A stretch of DNA of 64,000 nt from an uncultured delta proteobacterium (GCA_903875445.1 CAIQWD010000072.1:62001-126000), one strand, 5' to 3'. Positions 18,661-30,410 are shown, numbered from the stretch's first letter. Made by a program: numbers and translations. Notes: generated by a model from the sequence alone, not told the origin.

Positions 18661-19224
18661 TTACTCTTTAACCCGGGTGACATACTGCCCGGTTCGCGTA
18701 TCGATCTGAATTTTATCCCCTTCTTCGACAAAGGGCGGTACCTGTAATTCATATCCGGTCTGAACGGTAATCGGTTTCGTGTCATTTCCGGAGGTATCAC
18801 CCTTTGCCCATGGATCGGCCTTGGTAACGGTCAGATTCACAAAGGTTGGGATAGTGATATCAATGGGTTTACCGTCAAAAAAAAGCACCTCAACATCCAT
18901 ATTCTCGAGAAGGTAGTTGATGTTGTCGCCCATCTGATCTTTTGTCAGGCTGAGCTGTTCATAATTGTCGGTATCCATAAAGTGGAACTCTTCGCCCTGA
19001 TTATAGAGAAACTGCATCTTTCTCTCGTCGAGTTCAGCTTTTTCAAACTTGTCGTTGGAACGATAGGTTTTGACGAGCTGATTACCGGAAATCATGTTTC
19101 TCATCTTACAGCGATAGAGGGCCTGTCCTTTACCGGGTTTAGAAAACTCAAAATCTGTTACAATATAAGGGCTCCCATCTATCTGAACCTTGAGACCTTT
19201 GCGTAAATCAGAGGCACTTAGCAT
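18661..19224 (-). CDS. efp: Elongation factor P
   Basis: This 187-residue EF-P relieves ribosome stalling at polyproline. The KOW-like N-domain carries the modification loop SKPGKGQA, with Lys32 at its tip, the residue that EpmA would beta-lysylate. Two OB-fold domains follow, ending GQYVTRVKE. GGAGAAG precedes the ATG. The lysine loop agrees with the epmA gene immediately downstream and excludes the arginine-rhamnosylated type. Confidence 0.97.
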   Translation of the reverse strand: MLSASDLRKGLKVQIDGSPYIVTDFEFSKPGKGQALYRCKMRNMISGNQLVKTYRSNDKFEKAELDERKMQFLYNQGEEFHFMDTDNYEQLSLTKDQMGDNINYLLENMDVEVLFFDGKPIDITIPTFVNLTVTKADPWAKGDTSGNDTKPITVQTGYELQVPPFVEEGDKIQIDTRTGQYVTRVKE

Positions 19225-19517
19225 CGTACTTCTCCATATTTTCTTAATCTATACCGTCATAACGGCAAAATACAATCCTCGATCACGTCAAACCGCTCGG
19301 CAGACAAGGAATCTGGGCTACTGAATGGGCTTTACTTGAGGTATTAAAAATCTTGTATTATACTTGTCTCTTGGCTTATTCTGCAAGTGCAAATACTCGT
19401 CTTTGCCTTTTAGGTGCTTGCATAAAATATGGACTGTTTTGTAGTATTTCGTTCCGGGCAGTTTATTTAACCCTTAGAAATTGTTTTGCTTTTAAGATAT
19501 ACTCATTCCCTTTTGCC

Positions 19518-20012
19518 ATGAAAACCCTCTGGACACCTTGGCGTATGGAACATGTCCTCGGCAAGGCCCCGAAAACAAGCGGGTGCATTTTTGAGCCGGA
19601 TGGCCATGCTTTTGCCGATAAAAAACAACTCCTCCTGTATCGTGACACCTTGGTCGTGGTCCTTCTCAACCGTTACCCTTACTGCAACGGCCATCTTCTT
19701 GTCGCCCCGATTCGCCACATCCCTTGCATAACCGAGCTTTCGCAACAGGAAAGTGCTGCAGTGATGGAAATGATCAAAAAAGCGACGGCGCTTTTAAGTA
19801 AACATCTTGCCCCCGATGGCTTTAATATCGGCTGCAATATCGGTATGATCGCCGGAGCAGGAATCGCCGACCACCTCCATTTTCATATTGTTCCACGCTG
19901 GAACGGTGATCACAATTTCATCACCGTGCTCGCCGACACCAGGACTATCCCCGAACATATCGAAATAACCTTTGACCGACTGGCCCCCGATTTTCTTTCT
20001 CTCAACAAATAG
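19518..20012 (+). CDS. HIT family hydrolase/AP4A-type nucleotidyl protein
   Basis: A 164-residue histidine triad protein with the motif HLHFHIVPRW (H119, H121, H123). It opens MKTLWTPWRMEHVLG, typical of the HIT subfamily annotated as AP4A phosphorylase or hydrolase, so I take the ATG at 19518 rather than an earlier in-frame start at 19353. HIT enzymes cleave the alpha-phosphate of nucleotide conjugates; the substrate is not defined. mutS follows after 8 bp. Confidence 0.9.
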   Translation: MKTLWTPWRMEHVLGKAPKTSGCIFEPDGHAFADKKQLLLYRDTLVVVLLNRYPYCNGHLLVAPIRHIPCITELSQQESAAVMEMIKKATALLSKHLAPDGFNIGCNIGMIAGAGIADHLHFHIVPRWNGDHNFITVLADTRTIPEHIEITFDRLAPDFLSLNK

Positions 20013-20020
20013 AACCGAAC

Positions 20021-22687
20021 ATGGATGCGATAACTAAAATCACCCCAATGCTGCAGCAGTATCTTGAAATCAAAGAGCAGCATGCAAATGCCATACTTTT
20101 CTACAGGATGGGGGATTTTTATGAGATGTTTTTTGATGATGCCATTACCGCCTCAAAAATTCTCGGCATCACCCTCACCTCAAGGAACAAGAAAAGCGAT
20201 CAGGTTCAAGTTCCCATGTGCGGTGTTCCCTATCATGCTGCACAAACGTACTTGGCCAAACTCATCCATGCCGGACAGCGTGTAGCGATATGCGAACAGA
20301 CTGAGGATCCAGCCGAAGCTAAAGGCATTGTAAAAAGGGAAGTTATCCGAATCGTTTCCCCGGGGGTCCTTTCCGATGATGAATTGCTTGACGGCAAGAG
20401 CAACAATTATCTCTGTTCTCTTGTCGGCAACGAAGTTGCAAACTGCCATTCCTATGGCATCAGCTTTCTCGATGTCAGCACCGGAGAATTTTTAGTCGGG
20501 GAATTTCCGGCTCAACCGGAAAATGCCGACAATATCTTCGATCAAATAACCAGACTTACCCCCTCCGAATTACTCGTTTCGGCAAGTGAAATGGTAAGTC
20601 TTGGTCCTTTTCTTCAGCAACTGCGTCTCCTTCTTCCTGAGATCTGTATTACCGAGAGAAAGAGTTCCATCTATCAACAGGAAGCTTCTCTTGACCTGCT
20701 GCACAACCACTTCCAGGTGCTTACCCTTGATGGTTTTGGTTGTGGACATTTCACTTCAGGGATACTCGCAGCCGGCGCCCTTCTTGAATACATAGGTGAA
20801 ACGCAAAAATCGGCGATCCACCATATTGAAAAGCTGGCGCCCCTCGATATTAGTTCCATCCTCCATATCGACGACTCATCCCGTCGTAACCTCGAACTCA
20901 TCCAAACTCTTGCGGGAGGACATCGGCAGGGTTCTTTGCTTTCCGTTCTCGATCATACCTGTACCCCCATGGGAGCCCGCTTATTAAAACATAATTTACT
21001 TTTTCCTCTCCAGCAAATTGACCGTATTATCGACCGACTAGACGCCGTCACCTGCTTTTTCAAGAACAGTTCCTTACGCAAAGAATTACGAGCCCTGCTT
21101 GATAACGTGTATGACCTTGAGCGGCTGAACAGCAGGATGATTCTCGGTTCCGGTAATGGTCGGGATATGCTGGCAATGAAAAATTCTCTCGCCTGCCTGC
21201 CGGCACTCCTTGACCTCCTGAGCAATTGTGATACCACTCGGCTCATCGCGATACGCCGGCAACTTGACTGTTTAACCGATTTACACATGTTGCTGGAAAC
21301 AGCCATAAATACTGAAGCTCCGGTCAGTCTCCGAGAAGGGTATCTCATCAAACAAGGTTACAACGACGAATTAGATCAGCTTGTTGTTTTGTTGCGGGAT
21401 CAGAAAAAATTGATACTCGATCTGGAAAACAGGGAAAGGGAAGCCTCCGGAATCGGCAAACTGAAAATCGGCTATAATAGGGTTTTTGGCTACTTCATTG
21501 AGGTAAGCAAGATCCACGAAGCCAAAGTTCCGAACCACTATATCCGCAAACAAACCCTGGTCAATGCCGAGCGTTTTATTACCCCGGAATTAAAAGATTT
21601 TGAAGACCGGGTTCTTGGTGCGGAAGACCGGCGAATCGAGTTGGAATACCAACTTTTTGTTGCCATTCGTTTGCGACTTTCGGAAAACTCCAGCCGCATT
21701 CAGAAAACCGCCCGCTTTCTCGCCCAGCTCGATTTTCTTTCCACCGCTGCCGAGATTGCATATAAGTATAACTATCGTCGTCCGGAAATTCATGATGGCG
21801 ATGAAATCCGCATTATTGAAGGGCGACATCCGGTTATTGAAAGGACGCTGCCGTCCGGCAAATTTGTCCCAAACGATGTCCACCTCGATCAGAAAACCGA
21901 TGAGATGCTCATCATTACCGGCCCCAATATGGCAGGGAAATCGACCGTCCTTCGGCAAACAGCCCTGATTGTTCTCATGGCCCAGATGGGTTGCTATGTC
22001 CCGGCAGAAAGTGCCAGCATCGGTATTGTCGATCGGATTTTCACCCGTGTTGGCGCTATGGATAATCTCCGTCGTGGCCAATCGACATTTATGGTTGAAA
22101 TGAGCGAAACAGCCAACATCTTAAATAATGCTACCGACAGGAGTCTTGTCATTCTCGACGAAATCGGTAGAGGCACCTCAACCTTCGACGGTCTTTCGAT
22201 CGCCTGGGCAGTAGCTGAAGACCTTGTCGAAAAAAACCACAAAGGGGTCAAGACCCTCTTTGCCACTCACTATCATGAACTCACCGAATTGGCTAAATCC
22301 AAGCCGCGAGTTCAGAATTATTCTATCGCCGTTCGTGAATGGCAGGGCAATATCATCTTCCTCCATAAACTCGTGAAAGGAGGAACAAGCAGAAGTTATG
22401 GTATTCAGGTTGCAGGTCTCGCAGGTGTTCCAGGGAGCGTTGTTAAAAGAGCCAAGGAAATTCTCAAAGATATCGAACTTGGAAACTTTCAGCAATCAGC
22501 CGGTGCCTCACAGCCAATGAGAAAGAAGAATACGACCCAAAAATGTCCTGATCAGCTTTCACTCTTTTCCCCTCCCGCAGATCCTATCAGAGAATATCTG
22601 AAGAAGATGAACCTTGATGAATGTTCTCCCTTAGATGCCTTGACCTGCCTCTATGCCATGAAAAAGATGTTAAATATAGACGGTTAA
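20021..22687 (+). CDS. mutS: DNA mismatch repair protein MutS
   Basis: The 888-residue mismatch sensor contains the N-terminal mismatch-binding domain, with the Phe-X-Glu motif in YRMGDFYEMFFDDA, followed by connector, lever and clamp domains. The ATPase domain has Walker A GPNMAGKS (634-641), DEIGRGTSTFDG and the ATHYHELT motif. The C-terminal tail (DPIREYLKKMNLDECSPLDAL) is the usual dimer/tetramer element. It is 8 bp after the HIT gene. A weak hairpin (GCCC/GGGC, 22689-22701) follows the stop. Confidence 0.98.
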   Translation: MDAITKITPMLQQYLEIKEQHANAILFYRMGDFYEMFFDDAITASKILGITLTSRNKKSDQVQVPMCGVPYHAAQTYLAKLIHAGQRVAICEQTEDPAEAKGIVKREVIRIVSPGVLSDDELLDGKSNNYLCSLVGNEVANCHSYGISFLDVSTGEFLVGEFPAQPENADNIFDQITRLTPSELLVSASEMVSLGPFLQQLRLLLPEICITERKSSIYQQEASLDLLHNHFQVLTLDGFGCGHFTSGILAAGALLEYIGETQKSAIHHIEKLAPLDISSILHIDDSSRRNLELIQTLAGGHRQGSLLSVLDHTCTPMGARLLKHNLLFPLQQIDRIIDRLDAVTCFFKNSSLRKELRALLDNVYDLERLNSRMILGSGNGRDMLAMKNSLACLPALLDLLSNCDTTRLIAIRRQLDCLTDLHMLLETAINTEAPVSLREGYLIKQGYNDELDQLVVLLRDQKKLILDLENREREASGIGKLKIGYNRVFGYFIEVSKIHEAKVPNHYIRKQTLVNAERFITPELKDFEDRVLGAEDRRIELEYQLFVAIRLRLSENSSRIQKTARFLAQLDFLSTAAEIAYKYNYRRPEIHDGDEIRIIEGRHPVIERTLPSGKFVPNDVHLDQKTDEMLIITGPNMAGKSTVLRQTALIVLMAQMGCYVPAESASIGIVDRIFTRVGAMDNLRRGQSTFMVEMSETANILNNATDRSLVILDEIGRGTSTFDGLSIAWAVAEDLVEKNHKGVKTLFATHYHELTELAKSKPRVQNYSIAVREWQGNIIFLHKLVKGGTSRSYGIQVAGLAGVPGSVVKRAKEILKDIELGNFQQSAGASQPMRKKNTTQKCPDQLSLFSPPADPIREYLKKMNLDECSPLDALTCLYAMKKMLNIDG

Positions 22688-22948
22688 TGCCCTTGCTGGG
22701 CTTTCTTTCAAGTATCTTTTTCAAACCTTACAGGTTCACATTTTCGTCTTAACCTGCCCCCGAGATAAGGCAAACATTTCCCTGCCATGAGGCATTTTTA
22801 GAAGTCACGCCCTGAGCCGCCTGGTTTTCCTCCTTAATTATTTTGCCATGTCCCTATGTTTCCTGTATAATGTTGCCTTGTATCAATTAATTGGTCTATT
22901 CTTCTTTGCTGATCCGTCATTTTTTCAGGAGCAAGATTCTATTATACG

Positions 22949-24790
22949 ATGATTCGCACAGCCATCATTATTTCACTCATGCTTTTTACGACACTGCTGT
23001 GCATCCCGGCCAATAGCCAGACAGCCGAAGAAGATCGAGACAAACCACTTCCAGCAAGTCGGTTGTACGATGAGGCAAAATTCTACTACAATCAGCTGCA
23101 AACTAATTCAAAGATTTCAACATCCAGGGACAATTGGCTGAAAGGCACCAGAAATTTTCGCCGTATCTATCTTTCCAACCCTAAATCGGAAATTGCCCCT
23201 TCATGCCTTTTTATGCTCGGTCGCGTGTATGGTGAAATGTATGAGAGGTTTCAGAATGGTTTAGACCTTGATGAATCAATTACATATTACAAGGAAATTA
23301 CTAAACTTTTTCCGCAACATCGACTTGCTGATGATGCTCTTTTGGCCCTCGCCCAACTTTTCCAAGACAAGAAGAACAATCCCCAGCAAGCTGCAGATTA
23401 TCTGAGCGAGATCGTTACCAACTACCCTAATGGCGACATGCATACTGACGCCGAAAACATGCTTAAGGTTCTTTCCCTTGAACATGATATTGCCCTCCCA
23501 AAGATCATGATCTCGTCCTCGCGGGATAACAAACTGAACTATGTCTTGCCTGTTAAATATTGGTCCTCAGATAATTACACTCGTGTAGTAATAATGGCAT
23601 CCGGCCCCGTAAACTATAAGGAAACTCTTCTTGAAGAAACCGAAAATACCCCGAGAAGACTCTATATAGATTTTAAGAAAAGCTATATAGATCCTCAATA
23701 TCGTGCACCTGTACCAATAGAAGATGGCCTTCTAAAACGGATTCGTACCGGCCAGTTTTCACCCGATACGGTTCGTGTTGTTCTTGATATAGAGTCAATC
23801 GGCAATTACAAAATCTACAGTCTCCCCGATCCTTTTCGCGTAGTGATAGATGTACGAGGTGAAAAATTTGCCAAAGAATCACCAAAACCTATGAATGTCG
23901 CGACTACCGTCAGTGCCAGTACCACCAATGCCGCCACCCGACCTGAAAAAAAACCTGCAAAGCTCCCTGAAGTGGAATCTCCTGGCAATGTCGTCGTGTT
24001 ACATGACAACAAAAAAGTGGCGGTAATCTCGAAACCTTCCTCAGAACCTGCTAAAATCGACGCAGTGCCGGAGGTCAAGCCTCTTTCCCTCGCACAACAG
24101 TTAGGACTTGGAGTTAAGAAGATCGTTCTTGATCCCGGGCATGGCGGCAAAGATCCCGGTGCCATGGCCTTTGGCTTGAAAGAAAAGGACATTGTCCTCG
24201 ATGTTGCTAAAAAACTTGCTCCAATACTCAAAAAAGAACTTGGTTGCGAAGTTGTTCTTACGAGAAAGGACGATACCTTTATTTCCCTTGAAGAGCGTAC
24301 TGCCCTTGCCAACACAAATAATGCTGATTTGTTTATCTCTCTCCATATCAACGCTCATCCTTCTGCAAAAGTGCGAGGTATGGAAACCTATTACCTGAAT
24401 CTCACAACCAATGCCGAGGCTATGCGCGTTGCAGCTAGAGAAAATGCAACATCGACCCATCAAATGAGCGAACTTCAGGATATTCTTTCAGATATTATGA
24501 AAAATTCAAAGATCGATGAATCTTCTCGACTGGCACAACAGGTTCACAACTCGATTATAGCAGAGGCTGATAAGCGTGGTTTTTCTGATATCAAAAATCT
24601 TGGAGTAAAACAAGCGCCCTTCTATGTCTTGATAGGGGCTCAGATGCCTGCGATACTGATTGAGTTGGCATTTATCAGCAACGAAAAGGATATAGCTAAT
24701 CTGAAAAACACTGCATTTGTTGAGATGCTCACCAGGGAGATTACTGAAGGTGTCCGAGTATATGTAAGTAATACCACCGCCCGTTTATGA
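22949..24790 (+). CDS. N-acetylmuramoyl-L-alanine amidase (AmiC-like) with TPR and AMIN regions
   Basis: A 613-residue periplasmic amidase that cuts the amide between muramic acid and the stem peptide, for cell separation. A signal peptide (1-23) is followed by a TPR-like segment (about 30-170), an AMIN domain (about 195-300), a Thr/Pro/Lys linker (305-385) and the Amidase_3 catalytic domain (388-610). Zinc ligands are visible: H398 in LDPGHGGKDPGA, Glu in GLKEKD, and His in SLHINAH. The N-terminal TPR segment is additional to E. coli AmiC but is seen in deltaproteobacteria. Two hairpins follow the stop. Confidence 0.93.
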   Translation: MIRTAIIISLMLFTTLLCIPANSQTAEEDRDKPLPASRLYDEAKFYYNQLQTNSKISTSRDNWLKGTRNFRRIYLSNPKSEIAPSCLFMLGRVYGEMYERFQNGLDLDESITYYKEITKLFPQHRLADDALLALAQLFQDKKNNPQQAADYLSEIVTNYPNGDMHTDAENMLKVLSLEHDIALPKIMISSSRDNKLNYVLPVKYWSSDNYTRVVIMASGPVNYKETLLEETENTPRRLYIDFKKSYIDPQYRAPVPIEDGLLKRIRTGQFSPDTVRVVLDIESIGNYKIYSLPDPFRVVIDVRGEKFAKESPKPMNVATTVSASTTNAATRPEKKPAKLPEVESPGNVVVLHDNKKVAVISKPSSEPAKIDAVPEVKPLSLAQQLGLGVKKIVLDPGHGGKDPGAMAFGLKEKDIVLDVAKKLAPILKKELGCEVVLTRKDDTFISLEERTALANTNNADLFISLHINAHPSAKVRGMETYYLNLTTNAEAMRVAARENATSTHQMSELQDILSDIMKNSKIDESSRLAQQVHNSIIAEADKRGFSDIKNLGVKQAPFYVLIGAQMPAILIELAFISNEKDIANLKNTAFVEMLTREITEGVRVYVSNTTARL

Positions 24791-24838
24791 AAAGAAAACG
24801 GGACCGGCTCTTAATAAAGAACCGATCCCGTTTTCTTT
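24791..24838. terminator. Bidirectional rho-independent terminator
   Basis: Arms 24791-24807 and 24822-24838 pair over 17 positions with one mismatch around a 14-nt loop. The arm ends are T-rich on both strands (CCCGTTTTCTTT). It lies between the amidase (+) and atpC (-) and can end both transcripts. Confidence 0.85.
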
Positions 24839-24851
24839 GTGATGCTCTCAG

Positions 24852-24872
24852 CTCACTCTCTAAGAGAGTGAG
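24852..24872. terminator. Second short hairpin between amidase and atpC
   Basis: CTCACTCTC-TAA-GAGAGTGAG is a perfect 9-bp stem with a 3-nt loop, 16 bp beyond the atpC stop. No U-tract is present, so it may be an RNA-stabilising 3' hairpin of the atp mRNA rather than the terminator itself. Confidence 0.5.
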
Positions 24873-24888
24873 ACTTTACACGGTCTAA

Positions 24889-25302
24889 TCACCGCATGTT
24901 GGAAACTTTCAACCGAGCAAGAGCGCGCTGTAAGGCAACCTCCGCCCTCTTTCGATTGAAGTTTTCAGTTTGTTGAGCAGCTTGAACCAAACGCTTTTCC
25001 GCTCTTTCTTTTGCTTTAAGCGCCCTTTCTACATCAATTTCACTACCCTTTTCAGCACTCTCGACAAGGAAGGTAATCTTATTATTTGAGACTTCGCAGA
25101 AACCTCCACTAACCATGAGACTTTCTCTTTTTTTGCCATTCTCATAGGTAAGAGTACCAATTTTGATTGTCGACAGAAAGGGTGCATGATTTGCAAGCAC
25201 ACCGAAGTCACCACCAAATCCAGGTGCATTAACGATATCTACATCCTCGCTAACTTTAGCACCAGTTGGAGTTACGACTTCAAGTCTTATCTGTTGTCCC
25301 AT
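24889..25302 (-). CDS. atpC: F1 ATP synthase epsilon subunit
   Basis: The 137-residue epsilon subunit of the central stalk has an N-terminal beta-sandwich ([20 protein letters not shown]) and a C-terminal two-helix hairpin ([13 protein letters not shown]) that can inhibit ATPase activity. It is the last gene of the F1 operon, 21 bp after atpD. Confidence 0.96.
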   Translation of the reverse strand: MGQQIRLEVVTPTGAKVSEDVDIVNAPGFGGDFGVLANHAPFLSTIKIGTLTYENGKKRESLMVSGGFCEVSNNKITFLVESAEKGSEIDVERALKAKERAEKRLVQAAQQTENFNRKRAEVALQRALARLKVSNMR

Positions 25303-25323
25303 CGAACTTTCCCCTTAAGCAGA

Positions 25324-26754
<1,431 letters not shown>

Positions 26755-26797
26755 TTACCTCTCCTCAAAAGTCTTGGATTATCTTAGAGATAATAAA

Positions 26798-27664
26798 TTA
26801 TTTCAGGGCTTCCGCTCCGCCAACTATGTCCATTAATTCACTTGTTACCGCTGCCTGACGAGCCTTATTGTAAATGATGCTCAGGCTTTTCACCATATCC
26901 TTACATGCGTTCGTCGCGTTATCCATCGCTGTCATCCTGGCGGCGTGTTCGCTAGCCCCGACCTCGAGCATTGCATGATAAATGATGACATTGAGATACA
27001 GCGGTTGCAGGACATCCATGATTTCTTCGGTTGAAGGCTCGTAGATGTAATCTCCTGAAATCTTTTTCTCGGTTTCTTCAACGCTGACAGGTTGCACGGG
27101 AAGAAGATGCGAAAGTGCCGGGATCTGGGCTGCAACTGACTTGAAATGACCATAGAGGACTTCTACCTTGTCACTTGCACCACTTAAAAAGTGTGACGCA
27201 AGATCTGTTGCAATTTCCCTGGCATTATACATCTGGAAATTACCCATGGTATCGCGGTAGCTCTTTCTGACCAGGCCGGTTTTTTTAAGAAGCTGACTCC
27301 CTTTTTTGCCGACACAGACAAAACTCACCTTTTTCCCGGCACTCTCATACTCTGTCCGCATTTTTAAGGCAAGCTTGATGATATTGGCATTAAAGGAGCC
27401 GCAAAGCCCGCGATCGGAAGTTACAACCACAATCTCGACAGTTTTGACATCCCTGATTTCCATTAATGGAAATCCTGTGGTGTTCGCTCCGCCTGACAAA
27501 TTGGACATTGTCACATTAAACTTGGCGGCATAAGGTCTAAATGCCTCCATTTTTTCCTGGGCCCCCCGCAATCTTGCGGCGGCAACCATGTTCATAGCCT
27601 TGGTGATCTGGGCAGTCTTCTTAACGCCCGCGATCTTCGTTTTTACTTCTTTTAGACTCGCCAT
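26798..27664 (-). CDS. atpG: F1 ATP synthase gamma subunit
   Basis: The 288-residue rotary shaft subunit has the N-terminal helix (MASLKEVKTKIAGVKKTAQI), the internal SDRGLCGSFN motif and the C-terminal helix ITSELMDIVGGAEAL (TSELMDIVGGAEAL). It is 18 bp downstream of atpA. Confidence 0.97.
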   Translation of the reverse strand: MASLKEVKTKIAGVKKTAQITKAMNMVAAARLRGAQEKMEAFRPYAAKFNVTMSNLSGGANTTGFPLMEIRDVKTVEIVVVTSDRGLCGSFNANIIKLALKMRTEYESAGKKVSFVCVGKKGSQLLKKTGLVRKSYRDTMGNFQMYNAREIATDLASHFLSGASDKVEVLYGHFKSVAAQIPALSHLLPVQPVSVEETEKKISGDYIYEPSTEEIMDVLQPLYLNVIIYHAMLEVGASEHAARMTAMDNATNACKDMVKSLSIIYNKARQAAVTSELMDIVGGAEALK

Positions 27665-27682
27665 ATCTTGACCTATTTGTGA

Positions 27683-29206
27683 TTAGTTAAGACCTTTTGA
27701 CGCCTTGAAAGTATCACCAAAGCTGGTCAACACCTTGTTGAGTTTCTCCTTGATTGCATCTGTAAACACTTTTTCCTTGTCAAGATCAGAGAAAATGCTC
27801 GGTTCGTTTGACTCAATATAGCTATAGAGTTCCATCTCATAATCAGCCAAGGTGGCAACAGGCAGTTTATCGAGATAGCCATTGGAACCGGCGTAGAGTA
27901 TTACCACCTGTTTTTCCATCGGCAGTGGTTGGTACTGAGGCTGTTTCAAGATCTCAACAAGTCGTTCCCCTCGTGTCAATTTGGCCTGAGTCCCCGCATC
28001 AAGATCAGAGCCGAATGCTGCGAACGCTGCAAGCTCACGATACTGCGCGAGATCAAGACGAAGGGTACCGGCAACCTGCTTCATAGCCTTAACTTGCGCG
28101 GCGCCGCCGACGCGTGAAACCGAAAGACCAACGTTAATGGCTGGGCGAACACCGGAGAAAAAGAGGTTCGGTTCAAGATATACTTGACCGTCAGTAATTG
28201 AGATAACGTTTGTCGGGATGAAGGCTGAAACATCGCCGGCCTGAGTTTCAATTATCGGCAGTGCGGTGAGAGAACCTGCCCCAAGTGCATCATTTACCTT
28301 AGAGGATCTCTCAAGCAAGCGTGAGTGGTTGAAGAAAATATCACCAGGATATGCTTCACGTCCCGGCGGGCGACGGAGCAGGAGAGAAAGTTCGCGGTAA
28401 GCAACGGCTTGTTTTGAAAGATCATCATAAATAATCAGGGCGTGTTGACCGTTGTCTCGGAAATATTCACCCATGGCACATCCGGAAAAAGGTGCGATAT
28501 ACTGCATTGGTGCAGGATCGGAGGCACAAGCTGAAACAACCGTGGTATATGCCATTGCCCCATGTTTTTTCAGCGCCTCAACAACCAGAGCGACCGTTGA
28601 TTTTTTTTGCCCGACTGCAACATAGATGCAATGAATATCGGTATTTTTCTGAGCAATAATGGCATCGACACAGAGAGAGGTTTTGCCGATCTGCCGATCA
28701 CCGATAACCAATTCACGCTGCCCTCTTCCGACCGGGGTCATGGCATCAACAGCCTTAGATCCGGTATAGCAGGGCTCATGGACACCTTTTCTTGCAATAA
28801 CACCAGGAGCAAGCACCTCTATTTTTGAGGTGAGTTCAGATTTGATTGGGCCAAGACCATCGATAGGCTTACCAAGACCATCAACAACACGACCTTCCAT
28901 AGCCGGTCCAACAGGAACCTCGGCAATTTTCCCAGTCCTCTTGACGATGTCACCCTCTTTAATGCCGGAAACATTACCAAGAACAGCACAACCAACGTTG
29001 TCCGCCTCCAGGTTCAGGGCAAGGCCCATGATGCCACCTGGAAACTCCAAAAGTTCCATGGCCATACAGTTCTGAACGCCATAGACACGGGCGATACCGT
29101 CGCCGACTGAGATTACGGTACCGGTCTCGTTAAGATCTATGCTGGTCTCGTACGCCCCAATCTGATCTTTGATAATCTGACTAATTTCTGCGGCTTTGAT
29201 CTGCAT
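27683..29206 (-). CDS. atpA: F1 ATP synthase alpha subunit
   Basis: The 507-residue non-catalytic nucleotide-binding subunit. The P-loop is GDRQIGKTS (169-177), with Ile173 replacing the very common Thr of GDRQTGKT. The arginine-finger region ([17 protein letters not shown]) is intact. The start directly abuts the atpH stop. Confidence 0.98.
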   Translation of the reverse strand: MQIKAAEISQIIKDQIGAYETSIDLNETGTVISVGDGIARVYGVQNCMAMELLEFPGGIMGLALNLEADNVGCAVLGNVSGIKEGDIVKRTGKIAEVPVGPAMEGRVVDGLGKPIDGLGPIKSELTSKIEVLAPGVIARKGVHEPCYTGSKAVDAMTPVGRGQRELVIGDRQIGKTSLCVDAIIAQKNTDIHCIYVAVGQKKSTVALVVEALKKHGAMAYTTVVSACASDPAPMQYIAPFSGCAMGEYFRDNGQHALIIYDDLSKQAVAYRELSLLLRRPPGREAYPGDIFFNHSRLLERSSKVNDALGAGSLTALPIIETQAGDVSAFIPTNVISITDGQVYLEPNLFFSGVRPAINVGLSVSRVGGAAQVKAMKQVAGTLRLDLAQYRELAAFAAFGSDLDAGTQAKLTRGERLVEILKQPQYQPLPMEKQVVILYAGSNGYLDKLPVATLADYEMELYSYIESNEPSIFSDLDKEKVFTDAIKEKLNKVLTSFGDTFKASKGLN

Positions 29207-29752
29207 CTATTCTCTCCCCTTAATGGAATCTTTTAAACCTGCAAGTTGTGTCTTTATGCTCCCGTCCAGAACTAAATCCCCGACTTTGGCGATAATGCCG
29301 CCAATAATGGAGGGATCCACACTGGTGGTGAGCGCAACCTTCTTGCCTGTTAACTTTTCTAAAACCTTTTGAACATTTGCCTTTAAATCGTCACTCAATT
29401 CAACCGCTGAAACAACATTGCCATGACTGATGTTCTTCGCCCCGTCAACCATTGCCTGGTATGCTTCGGCGATTTCAGGCAATAATGCAGCACGTTTTTT
29501 TCGAACCAAAAGATTCAAGAAGTTTCCGATGACAGTATCCACACCCATCGAGGCCACCATTCCCTGCATAACCTTTTCTTTGACATCGAGAGGATACAGC
29601 GGATTGGTGAGGGCATCGGCAACTTCAGGGTGCGAAGCATACAAAGCTGCTAAGCCCTGAAGAACTTCATTGTACTGATCGTATGTAGCCTGCTCCTGGC
29701 CTATGCTGAAAATTGCCTTGGCGTAACGTCGTGCGAGGATTGTCTGTTTCAC
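29207..29752 (-). CDS. atpH: F1 ATP synthase delta subunit
   Basis: The 181-residue delta subunit (OSCP family) holds the peripheral stalk on top of F1. It shows the N-terminal helical bundle (LARRYAKAIFSIGQ) and the C-terminal signature DPSIIGGIIAKVGDLVLDGS. Its ATG overlaps the atpF stop by 4 bp, indicating translational coupling. Confidence 0.96.
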   Translation of the reverse strand: MKQTILARRYAKAIFSIGQEQATYDQYNEVLQGLAALYASHPEVADALTNPLYPLDVKEKVMQGMVASMGVDTVIGNFLNLLVRKKRAALLPEIAEAYQAMVDGAKNISHGNVVSAVELSDDLKANVQKVLEKLTGKKVALTTSVDPSIIGGIIAKVGDLVLDGSIKTQLAGLKDSIKGRE

Positions 29753-30408
29753 TGTACTGCCCCCACTTTAGCTAAATAATTATCAATGATCTTCACTTGA
29801 TCGTCCGCAGTGAGATTGTTTACAATGAGTTTTTCCGCCATCATAGCAGCCTGATCGGCAACCTCATTTTTCAAGGTTCTCCGAGCCTCTGTGAGTTCAT
29901 TCTGAATGGCCATTTCGGCTGAGCGTTTAATATCATGGGCTGCTTGCTCGGCTTTCTCAATTATTTTGACTTTCTCGATTTCAGCCTGGGCAACAGCTCG
30001 ATCAACTATTTTATCGATCTCCGATTCTACCGTTGCAAGCTTTGCCTGAAAGTCATTGTACGATTTTTCAGCGTCGGCTCGTTTCTGCTGCAGGTCTTCA
30101 ATTTCATCCTTGATTTTCTTCTGACGTGCTACCAAACCTGCGCCGATAGGCTTTGCCCCGAATTTCACGAGAATTATCATAAGTGCAATAAAGTTGACGA
30201 CCCTCCAGCCAAGATCCTTTACTTTTGCAGCCGACAAACTCGACGAAACATGCCCTGCACCATGTCCGCCATCGGAAACCGCAGCATGGTCGGCAGCAGA
30301 ATCATGTCCGGCCTTTTCAGCGGCAAATACCGAGCCACTGAACATGGCGAGCAAGAGGGTTAAGGTAAGCAGACTTACAAGCCTGGTAATATGCTTCACT
30401 CCATTCAT
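29749..30408 (-). CDS. atpF: Fo ATP synthase subunit b with N-terminal His-rich leader
   Basis: The 219-residue peripheral stalk subunit is longer than E. coli b (156). Residues 1-29 look like a signal peptide (LVSLLTLTLLLAMFSGSVFA). A polar segment with histidines at 35, 41, 49 and 53 follows, then the membrane anchor (about 68-84) and a long stalk helix (95-215) rich in Glu, Lys and Ala. The extra leader is shared by b subunits of some deltaproteobacteria; the histidine-rich part would face the periplasm. It follows the shorter b' gene by 2 bp. Confidence 0.92.
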   Translation of the reverse strand: MNGVKHITRLVSLLTLTLLLAMFSGSVFAAEKAGHDSAADHAAVSDGGHGAGHVSSSLSAAKVKDLGWRVVNFIALMIILVKFGAKPIGAGLVARQKKIKDEIEDLQQKRADAEKSYNDFQAKLATVESEIDKIVDRAVAQAEIEKVKIIEKAEQAAHDIKRSAEMAIQNELTEARRTLKNEVADQAAMMAEKLIVNNLTADDQVKIIDNYLAKVGAVQ

Positions 30409-30410
30409 AG

